Shown here: positions 1 through 9,723 of the stretch, piece by piece
Layout of the letters: every line of letters starts with the position of its first letter
Position numbering within the stretch: the first letter of the stretch is position 1
From: Microbacterium hatanonis
Lineage (GTDB): Bacteria; Actinomycetota; Actinomycetes; Actinomycetales; Microbacteriaceae
NCBI RefSeq assembly: GCF_008017415.1
Contig: NZ_VRSV01000001.1
Coordinates: 2,046,001 to 2,110,000, forward strand
Reading direction: 5' to 3'
DNA: 64,000 nt
Translations under genes and position numbers: made by a program
Notes under the pieces: model-generated
Databases searched by the model: none
What the model was told of the DNA's origin: nothing
The model's input: only the letters and a program-made list of their open reading frames with translations

Positions 1-35
1 CGCCCGCACTTCACCGACAGCAGAGGCATCTCCCC

Positions 36-1865
<1,830 letters not shown>

Positions 1866-1867
1866 CC

Positions 1868-2653
1868 ATGGCATCGACAGTCATCGACACGACGGACGCC
1901 ACGGCGGAGGCCTCGGAGACCACGGCCGACACCGGCATCCAGTCGTTCATCGTCACCTTCAACGTGCGCCGGTTCGACCCGGAGTCCGACACCGAGCCGC
2001 GCTGGGTCGACTACGACGTCGAGCTCTACCCCACCGACCGGGTGCTCGACGCGCTGCACAAGATCAAGTGGGAGGTCGACGGCTCCCTCGCCTTCCGCCG
2101 CTCCTGCGCCCACGGCATCTGCGGCTCCGACGCGATGCGCATCAACGGACGCAACCGCCTGGCCTGCAAGACGCTGATCAAGGATCTCGACATCTCGCAG
2201 CCGATCTACGTCGAGGCGATCAAGGGTCTTCCCCTCGAGAAGGACCTCATCGTCGACATGGAGCCGTTCTTCGCCTCCTACCGCGACGTGCAGCCGTTCC
2301 TGATCTCCAAGACCAAGGCCGAGCCCGGCAAGGAGCGCGTCCAGTCGATCGTCGACCGCGAGGTCTTCGACGACACCACCAAGTGCATCCTCTGCGCCGC
2401 GTGCACCTCGTCGTGCCCGGTCTTCTGGACCGACGGCCAGTACTTCGGGCCCGCGGCGATCGTGAACGCGCACCGTTTCATCTTCGACTCGCGCGACGAC
2501 GCGGCAGACGTGCGCCTCGACATCCTCAACGACAAGGAAGGCGTCTGGCGTTGCCGCACGACCTTCAACTGCTCCGAGGCATGCCCCCGCGGCATCGAGG
2601 TCACGAAGGCCATCGCCGAGGTCAAGCAGGCGGTTCTGCGCGGCGGTCGCTGA
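1868..2653 (+). CDS. sdhB: Succinate dehydrogenase iron-sulfur subunit
   Basis: This 261-residue subunit carries electrons from SdhA flavin to the membrane quinone site. It has an N-terminal [2Fe-2S] ferredoxin domain with the motif SCAHGICGSDAM followed by a distal Cys. The third usual ligand position is Asp, as in E. coli SdhB. The C-terminal domain has the two cysteine clusters CILCAACTSSCP and CSEACPRG that hold the [4Fe-4S] and [3Fe-4S] centres. It starts two bases after sdhA and is co-transcribed with it. The extended N-terminus (about 25 residues, Thr/Ala rich) is common in actinobacterial SdhB. Confidence 0.97.
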   Translation: MASTVIDTTDATAEASETTADTGIQSFIVTFNVRRFDPESDTEPRWVDYDVELYPTDRVLDALHKIKWEVDGSLAFRRSCAHGICGSDAMRINGRNRLACKTLIKDLDISQPIYVEAIKGLPLEKDLIVDMEPFFASYRDVQPFLISKTKAEPGKERVQSIVDREVFDDTTKCILCAACTSSCPVFWTDGQYFGPAAIVNAHRFIFDSRDDAADVRLDILNDKEGVWRCRTTFNCSEACPRGIEVTKAIAEVKQAVLRGGR

Positions 2654-2684
2654 CGTCCGCTCCCTGAGGGGAACGGCCGCGCGC

Positions 2685-2696
2685 TAGCCTGTGCGC
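2685..2696 (+). promoter_or_regulatory. Leaderless promoter of the MFS gene
   Basis: A -10 hexamer TAGCCT (2685-2690) is followed by six bases and then a GTG codon at 2697, which places the transcription start on the start codon. No Shine-Dalgarno sequence precedes it. This is the same arrangement seen at about a dozen other genes in the window. Confidence 0.55.
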
Positions 2697-3842
2697 GTGG
2701 ACGAGCGGATGCGGCGACCGGCGGGTGCCGCCATCGGCGCGGCCTATGCGGCGCAGGGTCTCGGCTACGCGGCCGTCGTCACATCACTCCCTTCCCTGAA
2801 GGATCAGGTGCGCATCGACGACACCGCCGTGTCGCTGATCGTGCTCGGCGTCTGTGTGGCGGCCGCGCTCGGGTCGGTTCTCGCCGACCTCATCGCCGTT
2901 CGCGCCGGTAGCCGCGCGGCGCTGGTGACGGGCCTCCTCCTGCAGGCCGCCGCTCTGCCGCTCATCGCCCTCGTCACGCCCCTCCCTCCGTTCCTCGCGG
3001 CCTTCGCCGTCTACGGTCTGGGGCTTGGGTGCGTCGACGCGGCCTCCGCGATGCAGGGCGTCGCGCTCCAGCGCGCGAGAGGGCGCGCCGTGCTCGGCCG
3101 GCTCTTCGCGGTCTACACGGCGGCGGCGATCGTCGGCGCGCTGCTCGTCGCCGGTGCGGCCGCCTCCGCGTCGTCGGCGGTGCCGCTCCTGGTCGCATCC
3201 GCGGTCGCGGTCGGGGTGGCGGTGGCGGGAGTCCGCTCGTTCTCGACGGAGCGGACCGTGGCCGCAGCATCCGGCTCGTCGCGGCTTCCTCGACGGGGCA
3301 TCTGGGTCTTCGGCTCGGTCATCCTCGCGGCCTTCGCCCTCGACTCGGCCGTCAGCACCTGGAGCACCGTCTACCTCGCCGACACCCTGACCACGACCGC
3401 GGTGATCGCACCGCTCGGCTATGCCGCCTATCAGGGCGCCGTGCTCGTCACACGACTGGCGACCGACGCCCTCGTCACGCGACTGGGCCGGAGGGCGCTG
3501 GCCGTGCTGTCGGCGTTGGTCGCGATCACGGGATGCGTCGTGGTCGCCGCGATCCCCCTGCCGGCGGCGGCGGTCGTCGGGTTCGCCCTCGCGGGCGTGG
3601 CGACGGGCGTGCTCGTGCCGGTCGCCTTCGCCGCCGCCGGCGACCTCGACCCCGCGCGCACCGACGAGGTGATCGCGCGGGTCAACCTCTTCAACTACGC
3701 GGGCGCCGTGCTCGGGGCCGTGGGCGTCGGCCTGATCGGCGACGCGACCGGGCTCGGGGTCGCGTTCCTGCTCCCGGGCCTCGCGCTCATCACCGTCCTG
3801 GTCGTCAGACGGCGCTTCGCCTCGCGGCGCTCGGTAGTCTGA
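2697..3842 (+). CDS. Major facilitator superfamily transporter
   Basis: A 381-residue integral membrane protein with about 12 hydrophobic helices in two six-helix halves, separated by a polar loop (around residues 185-200). It is typical in size of the smaller MFS drug or metabolite exporters. An N-terminal motif resembling the MFS motif A is weak and nothing in the sequence shows the substrate. The GTG at 2697 is preferred over GTG at 2691 because it lies six bases after the -10 box TAGCCT, implying a leaderless message. It sits 43 bases after sdhB but has its own promoter. The next gene starts five bases after its stop. Confidence 0.8.
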   Translation: MDERMRRPAGAAIGAAYAAQGLGYAAVVTSLPSLKDQVRIDDTAVSLIVLGVCVAAALGSVLADLIAVRAGSRAALVTGLLLQAAALPLIALVTPLPPFLAAFAVYGLGLGCVDAASAMQGVALQRARGRAVLGRLFAVYTAAAIVGALLVAGAAASASSAVPLLVASAVAVGVAVAGVRSFSTERTVAAASGSSRLPRRGIWVFGSVILAAFALDSAVSTWSTVYLADTLTTTAVIAPLGYAAYQGAVLVTRLATDALVTRLGRRALAVLSALVAITGCVVVAAIPLPAAAVVGFALAGVATGVLVPVAFAAAGDLDPARTDEVIARVNLFNYAGAVLGAVGVGLIGDATGLGVAFLLPGLALITVLVVRRRFASRRSVV

Positions 3843-3846
3843 TGCG
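3835..3846 (+). promoter_or_regulatory. Leaderless promoter of the YihY-family gene
   Basis: TAGTCT at 3835-3840, inside the last codons of the MFS gene, is followed by exactly six bases and the GTG start at 3847. The downstream gene can therefore be transcribed independently of its upstream neighbour. Confidence 0.5.
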
Positions 3847-5001
3847 GTGGCAGACTCCAACGCGTCCGGGGAGCGCCTGCAAGCCCTGCGCGAGCGACTG
3901 GACGAGCCGATCGAGAAGGCGACCGAACTGACGAGGAAGACCCTCGCCTGGTTCCCGATCCGCGTCTGGCGCCATTTCCTGCAGCACAACGGATTCCTGC
4001 TCGCGGCCGGGATCAGCTACCAGTCGCTCTTCGCGATCTTCGGCGTCATCTATCTCTCGTTCGCCCTCGCGGGTCTCTGGCTCGGCGGCAGCAAGGAATC
4101 GGTGCAGGCGCTCATCGACCTGATCAACCGCTACATCCCGCAGATCATCAGCGAGAACGGGCTCGTCAAGCCCGAGCAGGTCGAAGCGGTCGCCGCCGGC
4201 AGCACCGGCCTGCTCACCGTCACCGGCATCGTCGCGGGTGTCGTGGTCATCTGGACCGCCATCGGGTTCATCACCTACGCGCGCCGCGCCGTGCGCGACA
4301 CCTTCGGTCTGCCGTTCGACCGGCGCAGCTATGTGCTGCTGAAGGCCCGCGACTTCCTCGCCGCCGTGCTGTTCGGGGTGGCGCTGATCGTCGGTGCGGG
4401 GCTGGGGCTCGTCGCCACCGGCGCGATCGAGCTGCTCTTCTCGCTGCTCGGCTGGGACAGCCAGTCGGTCTGGGTGCGCGTTCTGAGCCGTGTGCTCGCG
4501 TTCGTCGTGGCGTTCTGGGTCAACACCTTCGCCCTGGCGGCGATGTTCCGGTTCCTCACCGGCGCTTCTCTGTCGTGGCGGCGCATCTGGTCGGGGTCGC
4601 TCCTCGGTGGCGGCGCGATGGTCGCTCTGCAGATCGCCGCGGGCTTCCTCTTCGTCTACTCCCCCACCAACCCCCTCCTGGCGACGTTCGCGATCTTCAT
4701 CGGGTTCTTGCTCTGGTTCCGTCTGAACGGGATCGTGATCCTCGTCGCCGGCGCCTGGATCGCCGTGGGCGCCGAGGACCGCGGCATGTCGCTGATGTCG
4801 GAGGACGAGCGGGCGGCCGCCGAGCACGCCGCGCTCGTGACCGCCGCGCAGGTGCGCCTGCGCGACGCCGAGCAGGAGCTCGGCGACGCGCCCTGGTACG
4901 CACACTGGTGGGCCGCGCGCGAGGTCAACCGACTCCGCGACGAGCTCACCGACGCCGAAGCATCCGCCCCTCCCCGAGCCTCGAGCACCTTCCTGGATTG
5001 A
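3847..5001 (+). CDS. YihY/virulence factor BrkB family membrane protein
   Basis: This 384-residue protein matches the YihY/BrkB family (once mis-assigned as ribonuclease BN). It has a cytoplasmic N-terminus, about six transmembrane helices between residues 45 and 310, and a charged C-terminal tail. Family features visible are the segment NGFLLAAGISYQSLFAIF near the N-terminus and FLLWFRLNGIVILVAGAW near the last helix. The function of the family is unsettled. The GTG start at 3847 is supported by the leaderless promoter motif immediately before it. It overlaps nothing; a 168-base gap with a repeated hairpin follows. Confidence 0.85.
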   Translation: MADSNASGERLQALRERLDEPIEKATELTRKTLAWFPIRVWRHFLQHNGFLLAAGISYQSLFAIFGVIYLSFALAGLWLGGSKESVQALIDLINRYIPQIISENGLVKPEQVEAVAAGSTGLLTVTGIVAGVVVIWTAIGFITYARRAVRDTFGLPFDRRSYVLLKARDFLAAVLFGVALIVGAGLGLVATGAIELLFSLLGWDSQSVWVRVLSRVLAFVVAFWVNTFALAAMFRFLTGASLSWRRIWSGSLLGGGAMVALQIAAGFLFVYSPTNPLLATFAIFIGFLLWFRLNGIVILVAGAWIAVGAEDRGMSLMSEDERAAAEHAALVTAAQVRLRDAEQELGDAPWYAHWWAAREVNRLRDELTDAEASAPPRASSTFLD

Positions 5002-5040
5002 CCCGCGTCGCCCCCTCCGCCCCCTCCCGCACCGGATTAT

Positions 5041-5080
5041 GGCGCATTCCTGTTTCGTGCAGGAATGTGGCGCATTCCTG
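5041..5080 (+). repeat. Alternating hairpin repeat between YihY and xth
   Basis: GGCGCATTCCTG occurs twice (5041-5052 and 5069-5080), and between them lies CAGGAATG (5060-5067), the inverse of CATTCCTG. The middle arm can pair with either flanking copy, giving two mutually exclusive 8-bp hairpins. It may be a terminator for the upstream gene or a small repeat element; there is no T-run. Confidence 0.55.
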
Positions 5081-5156
5081 CGAACGACGGCATCGATTCG
5101 TACCGTCATGTGCAGCGAGGTGTGGCAGTCGCCGCGGCCGTGTCGGGGCCCGAGGT

Positions 5157-5169
5157 TAAGCTTGCGGTC
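5157..5169 (+). promoter_or_regulatory. Probable leaderless promoter of the exonuclease gene
   Basis: TAAGCT (5157-5162) is followed by seven bases and the GTG at 5170. The fit is one base off the six-base spacing seen elsewhere in the window. Confidence 0.4.
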
Positions 5170-6018
5170 GTGTCTCGCAGCGTTCGCATCGTCTCCATGA
5201 ATGTCAACGGCATCCGTGCCGCCGTCCGCAACGGAATGAACGATTGGCTCGCCGAAGCCGATGCCGACATCCTCGCGATCCAAGAGGTGCGCGCCACGGC
5301 CGACGACCTGCGCACGGCTCTCCCCGGGTGGGAGATCGTCAACGACGAGGCTCTCGCGAAGGGCCGCGCCGGCGTCGCGATCGCCAGTCGGCTGGCCCCC
5401 GTCGACGTGCGCACATCGCTCAGTGCCGATCCCGTCGACTCCGCCGGCCGCTGGATCGAAGGCGACTTCGACATCGACGGCGAGACCGTGACCGTCGTGA
5501 GCGCCTACGTGCACAGCGGAGAGGTCGGCACCCCGAAGCAGGAGGCGAAGTGGGGCTTCCTCGACGCCATGGAGAAGCGGATGCCCCAGCTCGCCGCCGA
5601 GCGTCCGCTGGCGCTGATCATGGGCGACCTCAACGTCGGTCACCGCGAGCTCGACATCCGCAACTGGAAGGGCAACGTCAAGAAGGCCGGCTTCCTCCCG
5701 CGTGAGCGCGGCTACTTCGACCGCTTCCTCGGCGAGGCCGGAGCGACCGTGACGGGCGTCGACGGCAGCGTCGGCACCGGACTCGGCTGGATCGACATCG
5801 GCCGCCGCCACGCCGGCGAGGTCGATGGTCCGTACACGTGGTGGTCGAGCCGCGGCAAGGCCTTCGACACCGACACCGGCTGGCGCATCGACTACCACCT
5901 CGCCACCCCCGCCCTCGCCGAGCGCGTCACCGACTACCGCATCGGCCGGGCACCCTCGTGGGACACGCGCTGGAGCGACCACGCCCCCGTGGTGGCGGAC
6001 TACACCCTCGGCCTCTGA
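5170..6018 (+). CDS. xth: Exonuclease III-family AP endonuclease
   Basis: A 282-residue member of the endonuclease/exonuclease/phosphatase fold that cleaves the DNA backbone at abasic sites and degrades 3' ends in base excision repair. Family motifs appear in order: MNVNGIRAA, the metal-binding Glu in IQEVRA, the catalytic Asp/Asn pair in MGDLNVGHRE, WRIDYHL, and the C-terminal SDHAPVVADY with the catalytic His. The reading frame is open further upstream to 5065, but GTG 5170 is chosen because homology begins there and a -10-like TAAGCT precedes it. It stands alone. Confidence 0.9.
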   Translation: MSRSVRIVSMNVNGIRAAVRNGMNDWLAEADADILAIQEVRATADDLRTALPGWEIVNDEALAKGRAGVAIASRLAPVDVRTSLSADPVDSAGRWIEGDFDIDGETVTVVSAYVHSGEVGTPKQEAKWGFLDAMEKRMPQLAAERPLALIMGDLNVGHRELDIRNWKGNVKKAGFLPRERGYFDRFLGEAGATVTGVDGSVGTGLGWIDIGRRHAGEVDGPYTWWSSRGKAFDTDTGWRIDYHLATPALAERVTDYRIGRAPSWDTRWSDHAPVVADYTLGL

Positions 6019-6319
6019 CCCACCCCGCGCCGTGGTGACGCGGCGACCGACGCCGCATCCGATCAACCCGTTCGTGACCGACTCCACCCCTCCGTGCAGC
6101 CGCGGGGTGCGGATTCGCGCGTCGCAGTGTGGGGCGGATGCTGCGCCGGGGCCACGGAGCGGCGGAGCGGTGCGAGGGTGCGCGACGCCGGCATCGGGAC
6201 GGGCGGGGAGCCGCCCACGGCAGGCGGGCGACTCCGGGCATGCGTCGGGCACGCTCGCTGCGTGCAGCCGCGGGACGGGCGCGGGCTGACGCAGCATCCG
6301 CCCGCTCTAGGATTGGGCG
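6019..6319. other. 301-base intergenic region before trpS
   Basis: No convincing gene is seen. The stretch holds a 14-base direct repeat CGTGCAGCCGCGGG (6093-6106 and 6261-6274) and an inverted pair of the 9-mer found throughout the window (GGATGCTGC at 6136-6144, GCAGCATCC at 6291-6299), 146 bases apart. The trpS promoter lies at its right end. Confidence 0.6.
6308..6319 (+). promoter_or_regulatory. Leaderless promoter of trpS
   Basis: TAGGAT (6308-6313) then six bases then GTG 6320. TAGGAT is close to the actinobacterial -10 consensus, and no ribosome binding site is present. Confidence 0.6.
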
Positions 6320-7324
6320 GTGACCAAACCGCGTTTGTACTCCGGCATGCAGCCCTCGGCCGATTCGCTCCAGATCGGCAACTACATCGGGGCGCTCATG
6401 CAGTGGCGGGATCTGCAGGACTCGTACGACGCGTACTTCTCCGTCGTCGACCTCCACGCGCTCACCCAGCCGAACGACCCGGCCGAGCTGCGCGCGAAGA
6501 CCCGCCGCACCGCCGCCCAGTACATCGCGGCGGGGATCGAGCCGTCGCGTTCGACGCTGTACGTGCAGTCGCACGTGTCGGCGCACTCCGAGCTCGCCTG
6601 GGCGCTGTCGACCATCACCGGTTTCGGCGAGGCCGGTCGCATGACGCAGTTCAAAGACAAGTCGGCTCGCTACGGCGCTGACGCGACCAACGTCGGACTC
6701 TTCACCTACCCCGTGCTGATGGCCGCCGACATCCTGCTGTACCAGACCGATGTCGTGCCCGTCGGCGACGACCAGAAGCAGCACATCGAGCTCACGCGCG
6801 ACCTGGCCGAGCGGTTCAACTCGCGCTACGGGCAGACCTTCACCGTGCCGACGCCGGTGATCCAGCGCGACACGGCCCGCATCTACGACCTGCAGAACCC
6901 GACGGCGAAGATGTCGAAGTCGGCGGAGTCCGACGCCGGCGTGCTGTGGCTGCTCGACGAGCCGGCCAAGAGCGCGAAGAAGATCATGAGGGCCGTCACC
7001 GACAGCGAGGGCGTCGTGCGGTTCGACCGCGAGGCGAAGCCCGGGGTGTCGAACCTGCTCGTGATCTACGCGGCCCTGAGCGGACGACAGATCGCCTCGA
7101 TCGAGGACGAGTACGCCGGACGCGGCTACGGCGACTTCAAGAAGGGCCTGGCCGAGGTCGTCGTCTCGGAGTTCGAGCCGGTGCGCGAGCGCGCGCTCGC
7201 GCTGCTCGACGACACTGCCGAGCTTGACCGGGTGCTCGCGGAGAACGCCGGGCGCGCAGCATCCGTCGCCAACCGCACCCTGAGCGATGTCTACGACCGC
7301 ATGGGCCTGCTGCGCCGCGTCTGA
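6320..7324 (+). CDS. trpS: Tryptophanyl-tRNA synthetase
   Basis: Class Ic aminoacyl-tRNA synthetase that charges tRNA(Trp). The 334 residues are standard for bacterial TrpRS. The HIGH-equivalent signature is seen near the N-terminus ([19 protein letters not shown], about residues 8-26), and KMSKS appears as [10 protein letters not shown] near residue 197. The tryptophan pocket segment [22 protein letters not shown] is intact. The GTG start at 6320 follows TAGGAT by six bases, consistent with a leaderless transcript. It is monocistronic, converging on the next gene. Confidence 0.97.
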   Translation: MTKPRLYSGMQPSADSLQIGNYIGALMQWRDLQDSYDAYFSVVDLHALTQPNDPAELRAKTRRTAAQYIAAGIEPSRSTLYVQSHVSAHSELAWALSTITGFGEAGRMTQFKDKSARYGADATNVGLFTYPVLMAADILLYQTDVVPVGDDQKQHIELTRDLAERFNSRYGQTFTVPTPVIQRDTARIYDLQNPTAKMSKSAESDAGVLWLLDEPAKSAKKIMRAVTDSEGVVRFDREAKPGVSNLLVIYAALSGRQIASIEDEYAGRGYGDFKKGLAEVVVSEFEPVRERALALLDDTAELDRVLAENAGRAASVANRTLSDVYDRMGLLRRV

Positions 7325-7362
7325 CCCCCGGGCCGTGCTGGTGAGGCCCGCCTCGCCGCCAC

Positions 7363-7452
7363 AACTCAGGATGATTCGCGCGACCACGTGACCGCGCCGC
7401 GAATTTGCCCGGTGCGCGCGCCGCTCGGATGCAACGAGCCTGAATTACGGTT
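7363..7452. repeat. Degenerate palindromic repeat at a convergent gene junction
   Basis: AACTCAGGATG at 7363-7373 is matched in inverted orientation by a degenerate arm ending CCTGAATTACGG (7439-7450). A better preserved relative with arms CTCAGGATG and CATCCTGAGTTACGG lies at 48963-49048. Both share a GTGACCGC/CCGCG core. It could act as a bidirectional terminator for trpS and the DUF559 gene. Confidence 0.45.
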
Positions 7453-7484
7453 GCGCGGGCGTGGACGAGCGCGTGGACGGTCGG

Positions 7485-8327
7485 TCACCGCGGGCGGGTT
7501 GCGAGAGCGCGCTTAACCGCGGCCAGGACGAGCTCGGGCTCGTCAATGATCATCTTGGCGGTCGGTCTCAGCGTCGTGTATCCGCGAGCCGCGAGCAGGA
7601 TGTCACGGCGACGATCCCGCTCTTGACTCTCCCAACCGGTGTGGAACCCCCGACTGTCACACTCGATGACGAGCCAGCCGTCGACCAACAGATCGACACG
7701 CCCTATGCCCTCGAACGCCACCTGGACCTTTACCTCGCAGCCGAGACCCCGCAGCATCAGCCGCATGATCGTCTCCGGCCCCGACTCGGATCGCGGGTCG
7801 AGCAGCGCGAATAAAACGCGGTACTTCGCGGGGAGCGCGTGGAACATGTCGGCGACCTCGTCCATGCGCACCAAGCCCTGATGCAGGGCACTATCGAGCG
7901 TGGCGAGGGCGGCACGCGGTGCCTGGCAGAGCACGGAGTGAGCCAGCGCGTCGAGGATCGATACGCACGCCGACTTTCCGGGCGGATTGATGAGGGGAAG
8001 CCAGTGCAGTCGTACACCTCGCCTCGTCCGCGAGGAGAGAGCGCGCCGTCGGTCGTGCGGTGAACGCATGCGCGAGGCGTTGCGTGGAAGGTGGACATGC
8101 AACGCCCGGTGGCGCAGGACGAAGACCGACAGCATCGACAAGAGGGACAGACACGTGAGCCGCCCGCCCACACGAACGGCACGGATGACGGCTTCGGCCG
8201 TGTCGCCGGGAAGGTAGTGGTCACGACGCGCCCGCACCAGGTGTCCCATAGCGAGGGCAGCGTCGATGTCGGCGCGACGGAATCCGTCACGGATGAGGTC
8301 GGCACGGTGAAGGAACTCGACGTTCAT
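7485..8327 (-). CDS. DUF559-type endonuclease-domain protein
   Basis: A 280-residue protein. The C-terminal third (about residues 185-275) fits the DUF559/Vsr-like restriction endonuclease fold: RVDLLVDGWLVIECDSRGFH carries an acidic D...ExD core, followed by ERDRRRDILLAARGYTTLRP. The N-terminal part begins with a short helix-rich segment like the AbiEi-type winged helix found in this actinobacterial family. The biological role is unknown; it is often annotated as a lone endonuclease-domain protein. ATG 8327 is chosen; GTG 8351 in the same frame is possible, and neither has a clear ribosome binding site. It converges on trpS and diverges from the glycosylase gene. Confidence 0.65.
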   Translation of the reverse strand: MNVEFLHRADLIRDGFRRADIDAALAMGHLVRARRDHYLPGDTAEAVIRAVRVGGRLTCLSLLSMLSVFVLRHRALHVHLPRNASRMRSPHDRRRALSSRTRRGVRLHWLPLINPPGKSACVSILDALAHSVLCQAPRAALATLDSALHQGLVRMDEVADMFHALPAKYRVLFALLDPRSESGPETIMRLMLRGLGCEVKVQVAFEGIGRVDLLVDGWLVIECDSRGFHTGWESQERDRRRDILLAARGYTTLRPTAKMIIDEPELVLAAVKRALATRPR

Positions 8328-8587
8328 CACGCGACGATCGCGTGCATACACGACCCCGTGGGCGCGCGGCGCACGTCAGTGGACGAAAGGGCGCTCGACG
8401 GCTGCTGTGGAGGAACGCACCTCGCACGGATTCAGGCTGAACGAGGCCGCCCGCCTCCGCACCCGCGAAACCGCTGGGTTCGAGAGGCCCTCGGCAATTC
8501 TCATCCTGAGTTCGGGCAGAAGCCGAGAGCGCAGGGGGCGTGCGAGCGGGCGGGCCCAGGGTCGGCGGTGCGTGGGAGGATGGGCGC
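8328..8587. other. Divergent intergenic region
   Basis: About 260 bases between two divergent starts. No gene is recognised. A CATCCTGAGTT fragment at 8499-8512 resembles one arm of the palindromic repeats at 7363 and 48963 but I see no matching partner. Candidate -10 for the plus-strand gene is GAGGAT at 8576-8581. Confidence 0.4.
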
Positions 8588-9451
8588 ATGCCGGAGATGC
8601 CGGAAGTCCAGGGCCTCGTCGATTTCCTCCGCGGGCGCGTGGTCGGGGTGGAAGTGACGCGGGCGACCGTCAGTGCGATCTCGGCGCTGAAGACCTACGA
8701 CCCGCCCATCACGGCACTGGTCGGTGCACACGTGACCGGGGTCGAGCGGCACGGCAAGTTCGTCGACATCGCGACCGACAACGGTGCGCACCTCGTCTTC
8801 CACCTCGCCAAGGCCGGGTGGCTGCGGTGGTACGAGACGCTTCCGTCGACCGTGGTGCGCCCCGGAAAGACGCCGATCGCGCTGCGCGTCGGGCTCGCCG
8901 ACGGGTCGGGCTTCGACCTGACCGAGGCGGGCACCAAGAAGTCGCTCGCGGTGCACGTCGTGGGCGATCCCGCCGACGTGCCGGGTATCGCCCGGCTCGG
9001 CCCCGATCCGCTCGACCCGGGCTTCGACCGCGACACGTTCGCCGGCCTGCTGGCCGATCGTCGCACGCAGATCAAGGGCGTGCTGCGCGACCAGTCGATC
9101 ATCGCGGGAGTGGGCAATGCCTACTCCGACGAGATCCTGCACGTCGCGAAGATGTCGCCCTACGCTCTCGCGGCGGGTCTGAGCGTCGATGAGATCGACC
9201 GCCTCTACGCCGCGCTGCGCGACACGCTGGCCGAGGCCGTCACCGCGGCGAGCGGCAAGCCCCCGGCGGAGTTGAAAGACGCGAAACGACGGGGCATGCG
9301 GGTGCACGGCCGTCGCGGTGAGGCCTGCCCGGTGTGCGGCGGCGAGGTCAAGAGCGTGTTCTTCGCCGACAATTCGTTGGAGTACTGCCCGGTCTGCCAG
9401 ACCGGGGGGAAGATCCTCGCCGATCGCCGGTTGTCGCGCCTGTTGAAATGA
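8588..9451 (+). CDS. Fpg/Nei family DNA glycosylase with C-terminal zinc finger
   Basis: Base excision repair glycosylase-lyase of 287 residues. After Met removal the chain begins Pro-Glu (MPEMPEVQ), the catalytic Pro and Glu of the family, and Lys57 lies in ERHGKF as in Fpg. The helix-two-turn-helix region is around GVGNAYSDEILHVAKMSP. The C-terminal zinc finger is CPVCGG...YCPVCQTGGK. The phosphate-contacting Arg of canonical Fpg, expected a few residues before the second Cys pair, is Asn here (FADNSLEYCP). That suggests an actinobacterial subfamily rather than MutM itself. ATG 8588 has GGGAGG upstream, or may be leaderless after GAGGAT. Confidence 0.85.
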   Translation: MPEMPEVQGLVDFLRGRVVGVEVTRATVSAISALKTYDPPITALVGAHVTGVERHGKFVDIATDNGAHLVFHLAKAGWLRWYETLPSTVVRPGKTPIALRVGLADGSGFDLTEAGTKKSLAVHVVGDPADVPGIARLGPDPLDPGFDRDTFAGLLADRRTQIKGVLRDQSIIAGVGNAYSDEILHVAKMSPYALAAGLSVDEIDRLYAALRDTLAEAVTAASGKPPAELKDAKRRGMRVHGRRGEACPVCGGEVKSVFFADNSLEYCPVCQTGGKILADRRLSRLLK

Positions 9452-9492
9452 CCCCGCACGACGGGGAATGAAACGTCGAGACCGGCGTTGAC

Positions 9493-9498
9493 TAGAAT
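9493..9498 (+). promoter_or_regulatory. -10 box of the riboflavin operon
   Basis: TAGAAT at 9493-9498 lies about 16 bases before the first aptamer helix, so transcription would start near 9505 and include the whole FMN riboswitch. No strong -35 is visible. Confidence 0.5.
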
Positions 9499-9513
9499 CG
9501 CACCCAACACACA

Positions 9514-9664
9514 CGTGCTCCGGGGTCGGTGAGAATCCGAACCGGCGGTGACAGTCCGCGAACTCGCGGTATCCGACAGGATGCTTCGGGTTGATCCGGT
9601 GGAACTCCGGAACCGACGGTGATGCGACGAGCGATCGTCGTCAGTCCGGATGGGAGGAGGCACG
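9514..9664 (+). ncRNA. FMN riboswitch (RFN element)
   Basis: Conserved RFN blocks occur in order: GGGGTCGGTGAGAATCCGAACCGG is split over 9521-9545, then GGTGACAGTCCGCGA (about 9546-9561), CCGGTGGAACTCCGGAACCGACGGTGA (from about 9597), and AGTCCGGATGGGAGGAGGCA (about 9643-9662). P1 closes through CGTGC (9514-9518) and GCACG (9660-9664). The element lies 60 bases before ribD. Downstream, CACGG and CCGTG (9666-9679 region) form a small hairpin and the G/C-rich stretch near 9700 lies before the ribosome binding site, so translational control is likely. Binding FMN should shut the operon off. Confidence 0.95.
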
Positions 9665-9723
9665 CACGGTACGCCGTGCCGTTGCGTCTTGACCCCCGGG
9701 GATTCACCGGAAGGACAGGACCG

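Noticed and set aside
3805..6297. 830-codon minus-strand open frame opposite YihY and xth
   Set aside because: Both plus-strand genes have family motifs; the antisense product is low-complexity and has no recognisable domain.
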